This document shows positions 44,300-53,597 of a stretch of DNA of 55,756 bases, in pieces (the stretch's first letter is position 1; every line of letters starts with the position of its first letter). A program made the translations under genes and the position numbers. Location: the NCBI RefSeq assembly GCF_021531595.1, contig NZ_JADYUD010000012.1:1-55756 (forward strand), read 5' to 3'. The stretch is from Fusobacterium perfoetens (GTDB taxonomy: Bacteria; Fusobacteriota; Fusobacteriia; Fusobacteriales; Fusobacteriaceae). Below the pieces are notes generated by a model. That model was not told the DNA's origin and did no database searches. It was given only the letters and a program-made list of their open reading frames with translations.

Positions 44300-45853
44300 C
44301 TAAACCACTTTAGTTGTCCAATCCTCAACATTCCAAACTTCAGTAACGATATCCATATAGAAATCAGGTTCATGGCTTACTAAAACAACAGTTCCTTTGA
44401 ATTCTCTTATTGCTTTTTTAAGCTCTTCTTTTGCTTCAACATCAAGATGGTTTGTAGGCTCGTCAAGAACAAGGAGATTTATTTCTCTGTTCATAAGTTT
44501 ACAAAGACGAACTTTTGCATTTTCTCCTCCAGAAAGAACTTTCATCTGGCTTGTAATATGGTCTCTTGTAAGTCCACATTTTGCAAGAGCTGCTCTTGCT
44601 TCTGCATTTGTCATACTTGGAAATTCATTCCAAATTTCATCAAGAGCTGTTGTTGATGTGGCAATTTCTTCTTGCTCAAAATAACCAACTTCTAAAAATT
44701 GTCCATGTTCAACCTCTCCTGAAACAGGCTTTATAAGTCCTAGCATAGTTTTTAAAAGAGTAGATTTTCCTAAACCATTAACACCTTTTATTGCTATTTT
44801 TTGATTACGCTCTACTGTAAAATTAAGAGGCTTTGTAAGAGGTTCTCCATATCCTATAACAAGATTTTTAGCAGTAATGACTTCACGGCCAGGAGTACGA
44901 GCCTCTTTAAAGCTAAAAATAGGTTTTGGTTTTTCTCTTGCCATTTCAATAATGTCCATTCTGTCAAGTTTTCTTTGACGGTCTTTTGCAAGATTTGTTG
45001 TTGCAACACGGGCTTTATTACGGGCAATAAAATCTTTTAAGTGCTCTATTTCTTTTTGCTGTTTTTTATATGCTTGTTCCAATTGTCTTTTTTTCAATTC
45101 ATACATTTCCTGAAATTGATAATAATCTCCTGTATATCTTGTAAGCTCTGCATTTTCCATGTGATATATTACATTTGTTACAGAATTTAAAAATGGAATA
45201 TCATGTGAAACTAAGATAAAAGCATTTTCATAGTTCTGTAAAAAATTTTTAAGCCATGCAATATGATTTTCATCAAGAAAGTTAGTAGGCTCATCAAGTA
45301 TAAGTATCATAGGATTTTCAAGAAGAACTTTAGCAAGGAGTATCTTAGCTCTTTGTCCTCCAGAAAGTTCTGTTACATCTCTTTCAAGTCCTATATCCAT
45401 AAGCCCAAGTCCTGCTGCATATTCCTCTATTTTTGAGTCTAGAGAATAAAAGTCTCCGCTTTCAAGAATACTTTGTATTTCCCCTACATCTTCCATAAGA
45501 ATATCCATTTCTTCAGGAGTACAGTCTCCCATCTTATCATAAATAGCAATCATTTCTTTTTCAAGTTCAAACATATGGTTGAAGGCTGAACGAAGAATAT
45601 CACGAATTGTTTTTCCTTTTTCAAGAGTACTATATTGGTCAAGATAACCTGTTGTAATATGGTTACACCATTCAACCTTTCCTTCATCAGGCATAAGTTT
45701 TCCTGTAATAATATTAAGGAAAGTGGATTTTCCTTCTCCATTAGCTCCAACAAGCCCTATATGTTCACCTTTTAAAAGACGGAAAGATACATTTTCTAAA
45801 ATTTGTCTTGCTCCGAATCCATGGCTGACATTTGTGACATCTAAAATACTCAT
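44300..45853 (-). CDS. ABC-F family ATPase
   Basis: 517 residues with two ABC modules and no membrane part: Walker A GANGEGKST (about 36-44) and GVNGLGKST in the second half, signatures LSGGQRAK and LSGGENAKVR, Walker B motifs LILDEPTNFLD and LVLDEPTNHLD. The linker between modules is Lys/Arg/Gln-rich (the P-site tRNA-interacting region). ABC-F proteins act on the ribosome. This one is of the YkpA/YbiT type by general plan. Translation factor versus antibiotic protection cannot be told by eye. Confidence 0.9.
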   Translation of the reverse strand: MSILDVTNVSHGFGARQILENVSFRLLKGEHIGLVGANGEGKSTFLNIITGKLMPDEGKVEWCNHITTGYLDQYSTLEKGKTIRDILRSAFNHMFELEKEMIAIYDKMGDCTPEEMDILMEDVGEIQSILESGDFYSLDSKIEEYAAGLGLMDIGLERDVTELSGGQRAKILLAKVLLENPMILILDEPTNFLDENHIAWLKNFLQNYENAFILVSHDIPFLNSVTNVIYHMENAELTRYTGDYYQFQEMYELKKRQLEQAYKKQQKEIEHLKDFIARNKARVATTNLAKDRQRKLDRMDIIEMAREKPKPIFSFKEARTPGREVITAKNLVIGYGEPLTKPLNFTVERNQKIAIKGVNGLGKSTLLKTMLGLIKPVSGEVEHGQFLEVGYFEQEEIATSTTALDEIWNEFPSMTNAEARAALAKCGLTRDHITSQMKVLSGGENAKVRLCKLMNREINLLVLDEPTNHLDVEAKEELKKAIREFKGTVVLVSHEPDFYMDIVTEVWNVEDWTTKVV

Positions 45854-45944
45854 ATAATCATAAACTCCTTTATATTAAAAACATTTTTTATACAATACAT
45901 ATCAGTATATCAAAAAAATTAATTTTTGAAAAGAAATAAAATAG

Positions 45945-45972
45945 AAAAAGCCTCAAAGATATGAGGCTTTTT
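45945..45972. terminator. Bidirectional terminator after the AGCS gene
   Basis: AAAAAGCCTCA / TGAGGCTTTTT, 11-bp stem with 6-nt loop, between the symporter gene and the ABC-F gene, both on the minus strand. Confidence 0.85.
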
Positions 45973-46005
45973 AAAGAGAATTTTATTTATTATATTATTT
46001 ATATT

Positions 46006-47412
46006 TTAATCCCAGCATTCTACATTTTCTGTAATTCCAACTTCTTTAGCTTTAAATACAGGATCTTTTCCAGCTTTTTTCTGAGCAATATAGTCATCAA
46101 GGCATCTTTTTGCAATACCTCCAAGTCTTGTAATTGCATAAATATTTATAAATGCCATAAGTGCCATAAATAAATCTGCAAGATTCCATACAAATGTAAG
46201 TTCTGCAACACTTCCGAAACTTATCATAAATAAGCAGGCAACTCTATAAATATTTAAGAAAAATTTGTTTTTAGGACATAAAAACTGGATATTAGCTTCT
46301 CCATAATAATAGTTTCCAACAAGAGAACTGAAAGCAAAAAGGAAAATGCATATTGCTACGAAAGGCCCTCCGAAACTTCCTATTTGTGAAGTAAGAGCTT
46401 CTTGAGTAAGAGCGATTCCATCAGCTGAAGATGTTTTGTATGTTCCAGAAACAAGGATTAAAAAAGCTGTTGCACTGCATACAACAAGAGTGTCAGTAAA
46501 TACAGCAAGTGTTTGAACAAGTCCTTGTTTTACAGGATGAGTAACATGTGCTGTTGCAGCTGCATTTGGAGCACTTCCCATTCCTGCTTCATTTGAGAAT
46601 AATCCTCTTTTTATTCCTTGCATAACAGCAGCTCCTAAAGCTCCTCCCATAAATTGTTCAGGTCCAAGAGCACTTTTTACAATAAGAACTATTATTCCAG
46701 GAAGTTTATTTATATTTATAGCTAAAACAGCAAGAACTATTAAAACATAAATTACAGCCATGAAGGGAACTATTTTTTCAGAAATACTTGCTATTCTGTG
46801 AATTCCACCAAAAATTACAAGACCAGTAAGAATAAATAAAGTTATTGCTACAGAAGTTCTTCCTATTCCAAAAGCATTTTCAAAAGCAAATGAGATAGTA
46901 TTTGCTTGAACAGAGTTGAATACTAATCCATAAGTTATTGATATTAAAACAGCAAATACTAAACCAAGCCATCTGCAGTGAAGAGCTTTTTCAATATAGT
47001 AAGCAGGTCCTCCTTTAAAAGCTGTTCCATTTTTTTCCTTATAGACTTGTGCTATTGTACTTTCAACAAAGGCTGATGCAGAACCTAAAAGAGCTATAAG
47101 CCACATCCAGAAAACTGCTCCAGGTCCTCCAGCAGCAACAGCAAGAGCAACTCCTGCTAGGTTTCCTGTTCCGACTCTTGAAGCTGTACTTATACAAAAT
47201 GCTTGGAATGAAGATATTCCATGTTTAGCTTCTCCTGTTCCTTCTTTTAAAAGGATAACCATTTCTTTCATCATTCTAAATTGAACAAAATTATTTTTTA
47301 ATGTAAAATAAATTCCAGCTCCAATAAGAATAATAATAAGTAAATATGACCAGAAAATATTATTTAAAAAATTTACAATTGTAGATATTGCAGATATTAT
47401 ACCAAAATCCAC
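46006..47412 (-). CDS. AGCS-family alanine/glycine:cation symporter
   Basis: 468 residues with about ten spans. Family blocks: ISSFQAFCISTASRVGTGNLAGVALAVA-type region (ASRVGTGNLAGVA), GGPGAVFWMWLIALLGSASAFVES, GGPAYYIEKAL and GMGSAPNAAATAHVTHPVKQG. It imports alanine or glycine with sodium. The start is GTG 47412 with AGGGGGG upstream. A promoter lies at 47468-47496. Confidence 0.93.
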   Translation of the reverse strand: MDFGIISAISTIVNFLNNIFWSYLLIIILIGAGIYFTLKNNFVQFRMMKEMVILLKEGTGEAKHGISSFQAFCISTASRVGTGNLAGVALAVAAGGPGAVFWMWLIALLGSASAFVESTIAQVYKEKNGTAFKGGPAYYIEKALHCRWLGLVFAVLISITYGLVFNSVQANTISFAFENAFGIGRTSVAITLFILTGLVIFGGIHRIASISEKIVPFMAVIYVLIVLAVLAININKLPGIIVLIVKSALGPEQFMGGALGAAVMQGIKRGLFSNEAGMGSAPNAAATAHVTHPVKQGLVQTLAVFTDTLVVCSATAFLILVSGTYKTSSADGIALTQEALTSQIGSFGGPFVAICIFLFAFSSLVGNYYYGEANIQFLCPKNKFFLNIYRVACLFMISFGSVAELTFVWNLADLFMALMAFINIYAITRLGGIAKRCLDDYIAQKKAGKDPVFKAKEVGITENVECWD

Positions 47413-47467
47413 TCTTAATCCCCCCTTAAATGTTAACAGTTAATTAATTAAAAAATTATATGAAAAG

Positions 47468-47496
47468 ATTATAGCTTATTGACAAAATAAATGCAA
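47468..47496 (-). promoter_or_regulatory. Promoter of the AGCS symporter gene
   Basis: TTGCAT (47491-47496) and TATAAT (47468-47473) with 17-bp spacer on the minus strand. Confidence 0.65.
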
Positions 47497-47647
47497 ATAT
47501 TTTTTATAAAATATATAGATATTTTTTATAAATACTTCATAAATTAAAAGTATTTTATTTTTGTTTGTAAAAATTTTAAAGTCTAAAAAAATTTTATTTA
47601 TTACAAGAAGTGGCTTTAGAATTTATAAATATATGATACAAAAGAAA

Positions 47648-47668
47648 AGCGCGATGAGTAATCGCGCT
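47648..47668. terminator. Terminator of the racemase-family gene
   Basis: AGCGCGAT / ATCGCGCT, 8-bp G/C-rich stem with 5-nt loop and T-runs on both strands, just after the racemase-family stop. Confidence 0.8.
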
Positions 47669-47673
47669 ATTTT

Positions 47674-48324
47674 TTATAATAGTTCTATCATTTTATCAGC
47701 TGGATCTACAACATTAAGTTTTGTTGATGCAATAATTTCTTTTTTGATATAAGGGAAATGCGTACATGCTAAAATAATAGCTTTTGAATTTATCTCAGGT
47801 TCTATTTTTTCAAAGAAATTTAAAAGATCTTTTACAGCTGCTTTTTCCATGATGTTTTCTTTATCTCTATATTCTTCTATTTTATTTACAAGGCTTAAGA
47901 ATCCAACTGAAAGAAATTTTATTTTAGGATTTATAGCTTTAATAAATTCTTCTATATTTTTAGTGGAGATACTATTTGCTGCCATAAGGAAAATAAAGTC
48001 ATAGTCATTTCCTATAAGGCTATAAGCATCATAGGGTGTTATAATTTTAAAATTAATTTTTTCAGCGAGTTTTTTAAAATCTACAGCACTGCTTAATGAG
48101 TTGCAGTAGACAAAACAAGAATCCATATTATTTTTTTTCATGTGAATAAGTTTATTAAGTACGATATTTTCAAGTTCTTCTTTTGATAAAAATTGTAGTC
48201 TATCTTGTTCGTAACAGTTTTTTGAGATAGAATATCCGAAGGCATCAAAGCCCCTTTCTTTTAAAAGATTTACTCCCATTTCAGTATCAATTACAGTTCC
48301 TGCCATAACACCTATTTTTTTCAT
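47674..48324 (-). CDS. Aspartate/glutamate racemase-family protein
   Basis: 216 residues. Two catalytic-type cysteines in the family contexts YCNSLSSA (Cys74) and ACTHFPY (Cys187), and MAGTVIDTEMG at the start. A two-base-free (cofactor-free) racemase mechanism is expected. It is shorter and more divergent than typical MurI, so it may be an Asp or other amino-acid racemase. The ribosome site is AGGTGG. A promoter with an extended -10 lies upstream. Confidence 0.75.
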   Translation of the reverse strand: MKKIGVMAGTVIDTEMGVNLLKERGFDAFGYSISKNCYEQDRLQFLSKEELENIVLNKLIHMKKNNMDSCFVYCNSLSSAVDFKKLAEKINFKIITPYDAYSLIGNDYDFIFLMAANSISTKNIEEFIKAINPKIKFLSVGFLSLVNKIEEYRDKENIMEKAAVKDLLNFFEKIEPEINSKAIILACTHFPYIKKEIIASTKLNVVDPADKMIELL

Positions 48325-48358
48325 GACTCACCACCTGAATGAAAATATATTTATTAAT

Positions 48359-48387
48359 ATTTTAACATATAAAGATTTTAAAAACAA
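48359..48387 (-). promoter_or_regulatory. Promoter of the racemase-family gene
   Basis: TTGTTT (48382-48387), TAAAAT (48359-48364), 17-bp spacer, TG one base before the -10. Confidence 0.55.
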
Positions 48388-48454
48388 TGTCTTGTAAATT
48401 TATATGGAAATACTGACTTTTTATACAAAGATTACATTAATTTTATCTTTCTGA

Positions 48455-48483
48455 TTGATTTTTTTTTTCAGATAAGTTATTCT
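48455..48483 (+). promoter_or_regulatory. Promoter of the repeat lipoprotein gene
   Basis: TTGATT (48455-48460) and TATTCT (48478-48483), 17-bp spacer. Confidence 0.45.
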
Positions 48484-48513
48484 TTATGTATGTGATATTG
48501 TAGGAGGCCGAAA

Positions 48514-49659
48514 ATGAAAAAAATTTTAACTTTATTTCTTTTAGTTATTCTTTTAACTTCTTGTGGAGACAAGGTTGATGATAAAGGTTTCTATATTGAG
48601 GGAAAAAATATTCGTATGAATAAAATAACAAAATCTTTTTATGATGAAGAAGGTTATGATATAGATGGTTATAATAAATATGGCTTTAATAGAAATGGTT
48701 ATGATAAGCAAGGTTATAACTCACTTGGCTATGATAAAAATGGGATAAACAGAAGAGGGTTTGATGAAAATGGAGTTTATCATAATAAATATAGATTTGA
48801 TAAAATGATGGAAGAAAAAGGTCTGAGTTTTGAAGAAGCAAAAGAATATATGGTCAAAAGATATTCTTTAAAGAATACATATATGTATTCAGCTGGAAAA
48901 AGTGAATTTGAAACTACAAAAGAATATATGATTCGTCTTCAGAAAGATCAGAAAAAATACTTAAATTTTCTTATAGATTCATATTTTATATATGATGCAG
49001 GAAGAATGAATATAGAATATAATGCAGACACTCAGGAAATGATTTTTACAGTTTATTCTTATGAAGATATAGAGACAGTAAAGGAAAGTGACGGAAAAAC
49101 AGAAAGAAAAGTAAAACATTTTTCTATTCCATTTAAATCAAAAGAGGAATACCGTTTAAAAATGAGTGTAGAGGAAGCGAGAGACTTTGATAAAAGCAAG
49201 GTAAAAATAAGAATGATAGTAAGTCCTCTTTATGAAGCGATAGCTGGAGATACAAAGGTAATTAATGAATATGGAGCTCAGGAAAAAACAGAGAGAAATA
49301 TTGATTATGACAGAAAAACAGATGATTATAGAAGTATCATAGGATATAGAATTTATGATGATAAAAAAGTATACTATGAGCAAATGATGGATATAAATAT
49401 GAGGGAAGCTTTTATAAAATATGCAGAAACTCTTATTGATACAAAGGCAGTTCAGCAGCAGTATTACCCTGCAAGAATTTACAAGAAAGATGATAAAATA
49501 CATTTTATAAAAGAGGAGTATATAAGAAATTCATTTAAAAATAAATTTATAAGATATATTTATGATTTAAAGACAAAGAAGATAGTAAAAGACAGAAAAC
49601 TTGAAAATTATACAAGTTTTGATATAAGAAGAGAGTATAAAAATTGGCAGAAATTTTAA
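48514..49659 (+). CDS. Lipoprotein with short G-Y-D/N repeats
   Basis: 381 residues. A lipoprotein signal ends in LLTSC (Cys17). Residues about 45-95 contain seven or so short tandem units of the form G-Y-D/N-x-x-G-Y/F (EEGYDIDGYNKYGFNRNGYDK, with the same period continuing), probably a surface-exposed repeat. The remaining 280 residues have a mixed alpha/beta pattern that I do not recognise. AGGAGG precedes ATG 48514. Predicted to be on the outer surface or periplasmic side. No neighbour suggests a role. Confidence 0.65.
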   Translation: MKKILTLFLLVILLTSCGDKVDDKGFYIEGKNIRMNKITKSFYDEEGYDIDGYNKYGFNRNGYDKQGYNSLGYDKNGINRRGFDENGVYHNKYRFDKMMEEKGLSFEEAKEYMVKRYSLKNTYMYSAGKSEFETTKEYMIRLQKDQKKYLNFLIDSYFIYDAGRMNIEYNADTQEMIFTVYSYEDIETVKESDGKTERKVKHFSIPFKSKEEYRLKMSVEEARDFDKSKVKIRMIVSPLYEAIAGDTKVINEYGAQEKTERNIDYDRKTDDYRSIIGYRIYDDKKVYYEQMMDINMREAFIKYAETLIDTKAVQQQYYPARIYKKDDKIHFIKEEYIRNSFKNKFIRYIYDLKTKKIVKDRKLENYTSFDIRREYKNWQKF

Positions 49660-49671
49660 TCAGAAAATAAA

Positions 49672-49697
49672 AAAGCCTGTGGATTTCCACAGGCTTT
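49672..49697. terminator. Bidirectional terminator lipoprotein / csp
   Basis: AAAGCCTGTGG / CCACAGGCTTT, 11-bp stem, with A and T runs on both sides. Confidence 0.85.
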
Positions 49698-49708
49698 AAT
49701 TTTTAGAA

Positions 49709-49912
49709 CTATTTAACAGTAACAACATTAGCTGCTTGAGGTCCTTTTTGTCCCTCTTTAACATCAAAAGTTACTTTTTCTCCTTCTTCTAAAGTTTTGA
49801 ATCCTTCTTTTTGAATTTCAGAGAAGTGTACGAATAAATCTTTTCCTTCTTCAGAAGTGATGAATCCGAATCCTTTTTCAGCATTAAACCATTTTACTGT
49901 ACCTTTGTTCAT
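49709..49912 (-). CDS. Cold-shock protein, CspA family
   Basis: 67 residues, single cold-shock domain. RNP-1 KGFGFIT at about 13-19 and RNP-2 LFVHFSEI are present. It binds single-stranded nucleic acid and melts RNA structure. The gene has a consensus promoter and a leader of about 120 bases with two competing hairpins, as is typical of CspA genes. GGAGG is the ribosome site. Confidence 0.95.
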   Translation of the reverse strand: MNKGTVKWFNAEKGFGFITSEEGKDLFVHFSEIQKEGFKTLEEGEKVTFDVKEGQKGPQAANVVTVK

Positions 49913-49925
49913 TTAAAATACCTCC

Positions 49926-50001
49926 ATAAAAATACTTTTTATTAGTGAATAGAAAAACAGATATTAGCTTTGATACTTAAAGTATTTTTATTAAAGATAC
50001 T
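49926..50001 (-). promoter_or_regulatory. Foldable leader of the cold-shock gene
   Basis: Two mutually exclusive pairings are visible: a 13-bp perfect inverted repeat (49926-49938 and 49979-49991) whose near arm abuts the GGAGG ribosome site, and a nested hairpin AAGTAT...ATACTT (49980-50001) that uses part of the same arm. A temperature-dependent switch between them would fit a cold-shock gene; this is inference. Confidence 0.45.
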
Positions 50002-50042
50002 TATAATTCAAATCTATACTTCCTTTACTCTATTACAAGCAG

Positions 50043-50071
50043 ATTATATCTTATTCTTTTTTATTTGTCAA
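50043..50071 (-). promoter_or_regulatory. Consensus promoter of the cold-shock gene
   Basis: TTGACA (50066-50071), TATAAT (50043-50048) and 17-bp spacer, all at consensus. Predicted leader about 125 bases. Confidence 0.8.
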
Positions 50072-50135
50072 TATAATTTGCAGTAATTTTATAAAAATTA
50101 TGTATTATAAAAGTCAGAATAATACTTTTTTCAGA

Positions 50136-52634
50136 TTATTGTTTCTTTTTCCACTCTATAATCATATTTTTTGATTTTTCTACAATTTCTTCCATAGTAT
50201 TATCTTCAGGGAAAACATCTCCAAGAACTTCTATTTCAACATTTCCAGATTTAGGGAAAGAACTTCCAAATGGCATAGCTTCATAGAATCCTTTTATTCC
50301 TATTACAGTTACAGGAATATTAAGCTCTTTTGAAAGAATTGCGAAGAATTTTTTAAATTCATGTACTTCTCCATCTCTCGTTCTTGCACCTTCAGGGAAA
50401 ATTACAAGATTTTTATTTTCTTTTAAGACTTCAGCTGCAATCTGAAGACTTTCTTTCAGATTTTTATTGATATCAACTAGAACAATATTTCCACGGTCAG
50501 CAAAAAATCTTCTTATTGGTTTTTCAAAATGTTTTTTTATAGCAAAGAAGTAAGTATCTTTTGCTTGCTTGTAACTAAAAATATGTCCAAGAGCAAAGGC
50601 ATCAGCAAAACTTTCATGGTTAAGAACATAAATTCTAGGTTCATTGCTTATTTTTTCCAATCCTTTTTTAGTAAGTCTCAAATAAAACTTAAAAATAGGT
50701 GCTGTAAGAATTCTAAATAATCCAACTGCCCAAGATTTTGGAAGCTGATAATCTATTTTTTCATTGAAGATATCTTTCCAATTTACACTTTCCTTATGAT
50801 AAGCATTACTGTGAACTCTTATATATTCACAAATATCTCTTATAACTTTTATTCCACCAGCTTCATCTTCATTTACTGTAAAATCAAATGTTTTCTCAAT
50901 GAAAGCATTCATTTCTACAACATCAAGGGAATCAAGACCTAAATCTATTTCTATATGAGAATCTGGAGTAATATCAAGATCATGTTCTTTTTTCATGTAT
51001 GAAGCAAGAGCCTGGAATTCTCTTGTACTGTATTCTTTATCATCTTTTTTTATAGCTTGTTCTTTTTTATTTTCTTCTGCTTTTGGTTTATCAAGATTAT
51101 TGATAATATCTTTAAGCATAAACCTTCTTAATTTTCCAAGCTTTGTTTTTGGAAGCTCTTCTTTTACAATTTTAATTTCAAGAATTTTTCTGTAAGCAGG
51201 AGCTTTTACATTGTAGCTATCAATAATTTCCCATTTTAAAGTCTCTGTAATATTTGTAATTTTTCTTTCTTTAACTTTTTCAAAATCAGGATATACAAGA
51301 GCTAAAAGGTGATTATTATGCTCTACAACAGCAATATCTGTAATAAGGTCAGTTCCTTTTGAAATTTCATTTTCTATATCAGCAGGATTTATATTTTTAC
51401 CATTTGAAAGAACTATCATTTCTTTTTTTCTTCCTACAATGGAAATATATCCATCTTCTATTTTACCAAGATCTCCTGTATGAAACCATCCTTTGTGGTC
51501 AATGACTTCTTCTGTTGCATCAGGTCTTTTATAATAACCTTTCATAACATTTCTTCCCTTGACAATAATTTCTCCGTCATCAGCAAGTTTTGCACTTACT
51601 CCAGGAATAGTAGTTCCTACTGTTCCTATGTGAATATCATCAGGTCTATTGAATGCTATTATAGGAGATGTTTCAGTAAGCCCATATCCTTCAAGAACTT
51701 TTATTCCTAAAATTTTAAAATCTTCTAAAATATTAGGTTCAATTTTAGCTCCTCCAGAAACTAAAAATCTTATATTTCCTCCAAGTCCTTCATGAACTTT
51801 TTTAAATATAATTTTACTTAGTGTTTGGCTTTTAATTTTTTTGCATATATTAAACATTTTTAAAGCCATTCCATTGGCTTTTATTTTTCCCATAATTCCT
51901 TTATGAATCATTTCCCATAATCTTGGAACTCCTACAACTATTGTTATTTTATATGTTTTTAGGGCATTTTGAATAGCTTGTGCAGAAAGTTCATCATTTA
52001 TAACAATAAGAGTTCCTATGTGAATAGCCATCAAAAGATTTATTGATAAAGGAAGTACATGATGATAAGGAAGCAGAGCAAGAACTCTGTCCTGAGGAGT
52101 TGCAAGCTTAATTTCTGTAATTGCATCAACATTAGACATTAAATTGTCAAATGTAAGAACAACACCTTTAGGTTTTCCAGTAGTTCCTGATGTATAAAGA
52201 AGAACTCCTGTATCTTCTGTATCAGGGGAATAAATTACATATTCGTCAACTTTAAAATTCTCAGGAACAGAGAGAACATCAACATTAATTATTTCTATCT
52301 CTTTTCCTGAAAGCTTTACAGCTTCTTCTGCAGTGTGTAGGTTTTTCTCAGATGTAAATATATATTTTGGATCTGCATCTGAAAGAATATATTCTAATTC
52401 TTCAGCTGTATATCCAGCATCAATATTCACAGGTATACCTTTACTGTTCCAAATTCCGAAAAAACTGCATATAAATTCAGGCCTATTTTCCATAAAAATA
52501 ACAGCTTTATCTTCATTTTTTTTCATTATTAATAAAGAAGAAAAATATTTAGACATTTTAATAATATCTTTATATGTATATTTTTTATCTTTATAGATAA
52601 CAGCCTCTTTGTTGAAATCTGTTACAAATTTCAT
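50136..52634 (-). CDS. Fused acyl-activating enzyme, ACP and PlsC acyltransferase
   Basis: 832 residues from ATG 52634 (AGGAGG upstream; an in-frame start at 52664 lacks a site). Three parts: an AMP-binding synthetase (YTSGTTGKPKG at about 147-157, GYGLTETSP, GDLG, catalytic Lys at about 501 in TKLGK), an acyl carrier domain (DLGLDSLDVVEM with phosphopantetheine Ser569), and a PlsC acyltransferase (NHESFAD about 672-678 and FPEGART about 746-752). It likely activates a fatty acid, loads it on its own ACP and transfers it to a lysophospholipid or glycerol phosphate, in the manner of E. coli Aas but with an extra carrier domain. Confidence 0.87.
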   Translation of the reverse strand: MKFVTDFNKEAVIYKDKKYTYKDIIKMSKYFSSLLIMKKNEDKAVIFMENRPEFICSFFGIWNSKGIPVNIDAGYTAEELEYILSDADPKYIFTSEKNLHTAEEAVKLSGKEIEIINVDVLSVPENFKVDEYVIYSPDTEDTGVLLYTSGTTGKPKGVVLTFDNLMSNVDAITEIKLATPQDRVLALLPYHHVLPLSINLLMAIHIGTLIVINDELSAQAIQNALKTYKITIVVGVPRLWEMIHKGIMGKIKANGMALKMFNICKKIKSQTLSKIIFKKVHEGLGGNIRFLVSGGAKIEPNILEDFKILGIKVLEGYGLTETSPIIAFNRPDDIHIGTVGTTIPGVSAKLADDGEIIVKGRNVMKGYYKRPDATEEVIDHKGWFHTGDLGKIEDGYISIVGRKKEMIVLSNGKNINPADIENEISKGTDLITDIAVVEHNNHLLALVYPDFEKVKERKITNITETLKWEIIDSYNVKAPAYRKILEIKIVKEELPKTKLGKLRRFMLKDIINNLDKPKAEENKKEQAIKKDDKEYSTREFQALASYMKKEHDLDITPDSHIEIDLGLDSLDVVEMNAFIEKTFDFTVNEDEAGGIKVIRDICEYIRVHSNAYHKESVNWKDIFNEKIDYQLPKSWAVGLFRILTAPIFKFYLRLTKKGLEKISNEPRIYVLNHESFADAFALGHIFSYKQAKDTYFFAIKKHFEKPIRRFFADRGNIVLVDINKNLKESLQIAAEVLKENKNLVIFPEGARTRDGEVHEFKKFFAILSKELNIPVTVIGIKGFYEAMPFGSSFPKSGNVEIEVLGDVFPEDNTMEEIVEKSKNMIIEWKKKQ

Positions 52635-52650
52635 TATAAAATCCTCCTTC

Positions 52651-52797
52651 TTAGAGATTATCAATTATCTCTTCTAACTCTTTTTTATCTTCTGAATTCA
52701 AGTCTATTCCCTTTTTTAGTTTGTATAAAATTTCAGAATCTTGTCCTGTCATACTTTTTTCTAATATTTTTATAATAAGCTTTATATAAAAATTCAT
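52651..52797 (-). CDS. 48-residue acidic/basic helical protein
   Basis: Unrecognised small gene upstream of the acyl-activating fusion gene. AAAGGAG precedes ATG 52797. The product is amphipathic and charged (KLIIKILEKSMTGQDSEI, then LNSEDKKELEEIIDNL). It is packed between the TrhA gene (34-base gap) and the fusion gene (16-base gap), and probably belongs to the same operon. It may be an accessory factor; no function can be assigned. Confidence 0.55.
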   Translation of the reverse strand: MNFYIKLIIKILEKSMTGQDSEILYKLKKGIDLNSEDKKELEEIIDNL

Positions 52798-52831
52798 TTA
52801 TTCTCCTTTAAAAATTGATATTTTAAAATCT

Positions 52832-53461
52832 TTAAAACGCAGGCAGATAATATATTGAAAAGAAATTACAAATACTTCCTCCTATTACAAAAAGATGCCA
52901 TATAGCATGTCCAAATTTAATTTTTTTTATCATATATACAATAGCTCCTAGTGAATAAGTTATTCCTCCTGCAATAAGACAGTAAAGAGAAGCTGTGCTT
53001 AAACCTACTTTAATATCTTTAAAAACAAATACTACCATCCAACCCATAAAAAGATAAATTAATGTTGAAACGAGTTTAAATCGTCCTGTGAAAAATATTT
53101 TAAATATTACTCCGATGAGAGTAAGTCCCCATTGAGCAAAAAATATAATCCATTTTATTTTTCCAGTAAGAATTGTAAAAATATATGGTGTATAAGAAGC
53201 AGAAATTAAAATATATATTGCTACATGATCAAGTATTCGGAATATTTTTTTTGCTCTTCCCATTTTTAGTATATGATATGTTCCTGACATTGTATATAAA
53301 AAAATAAGAGCAGTTCCAAAAATAATACTTCCAATAATATAATTTTTTTCACCTATTTTAACTGAATGACAAATAAGAGCAATAAGCCCAGAAATAGCCA
53401 TTCCAGCACCAATGTAGTGTGTTATTGCACTTAGATATTCTTCATAGTTTTCTTTTGACAT
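52832..53461 (-). CDS. trhA: TrhA/hemolysin III family membrane protein
   Basis: 209 residues, seven spans, PAQR-like hemolysin III fold. Metal-site motifs: SGTYHI near residue 60, ILDHVAIYIL, and the C-terminal KFGHAIWHLFV. E. coli TrhA takes part in membrane-energetics/lipid homeostasis. It is first in a probable three-gene minus-strand unit with the small gene and the acyltransferase fusion. AAAGGAGG precedes ATG 53461. Confidence 0.88.
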   Translation of the reverse strand: MSKENYEEYLSAITHYIGAGMAISGLIALICHSVKIGEKNYIIGSIIFGTALIFLYTMSGTYHILKMGRAKKIFRILDHVAIYILISASYTPYIFTILTGKIKWIIFFAQWGLTLIGVIFKIFFTGRFKLVSTLIYLFMGWMVVFVFKDIKVGLSTASLYCLIAGGITYSLGAIVYMIKKIKFGHAIWHLFVIGGSICNFFSIYYLPAF

Positions 53462-53568
53462 GGATATACCTCCTTTAAGTATTATAATAGCTCATTAATA
53501 TAAAAATGTCTATTATTTTCGGTTTTTAAGGCTCTTTATATGCAGATGTGCACTATTTCAAAATGCCA

Positions 53569-53597
53569 TTGTATTTTTTTTGTTTTCGTGGTAAAAT
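53569..53597 (+). promoter_or_regulatory. Promoter of pssA
   Basis: TTGTAT (53569-53574) and TAAAAT (53592-53597), 17-bp spacer, 40 bases before pssA. Confidence 0.55.

Noticed and set aside
47561-47752. A 63-codon plus-strand frame near the racemase-family gene.
   Set aside because: It runs through the terminator at 47648-47668 and antisense into the racemase gene; no ribosome site.
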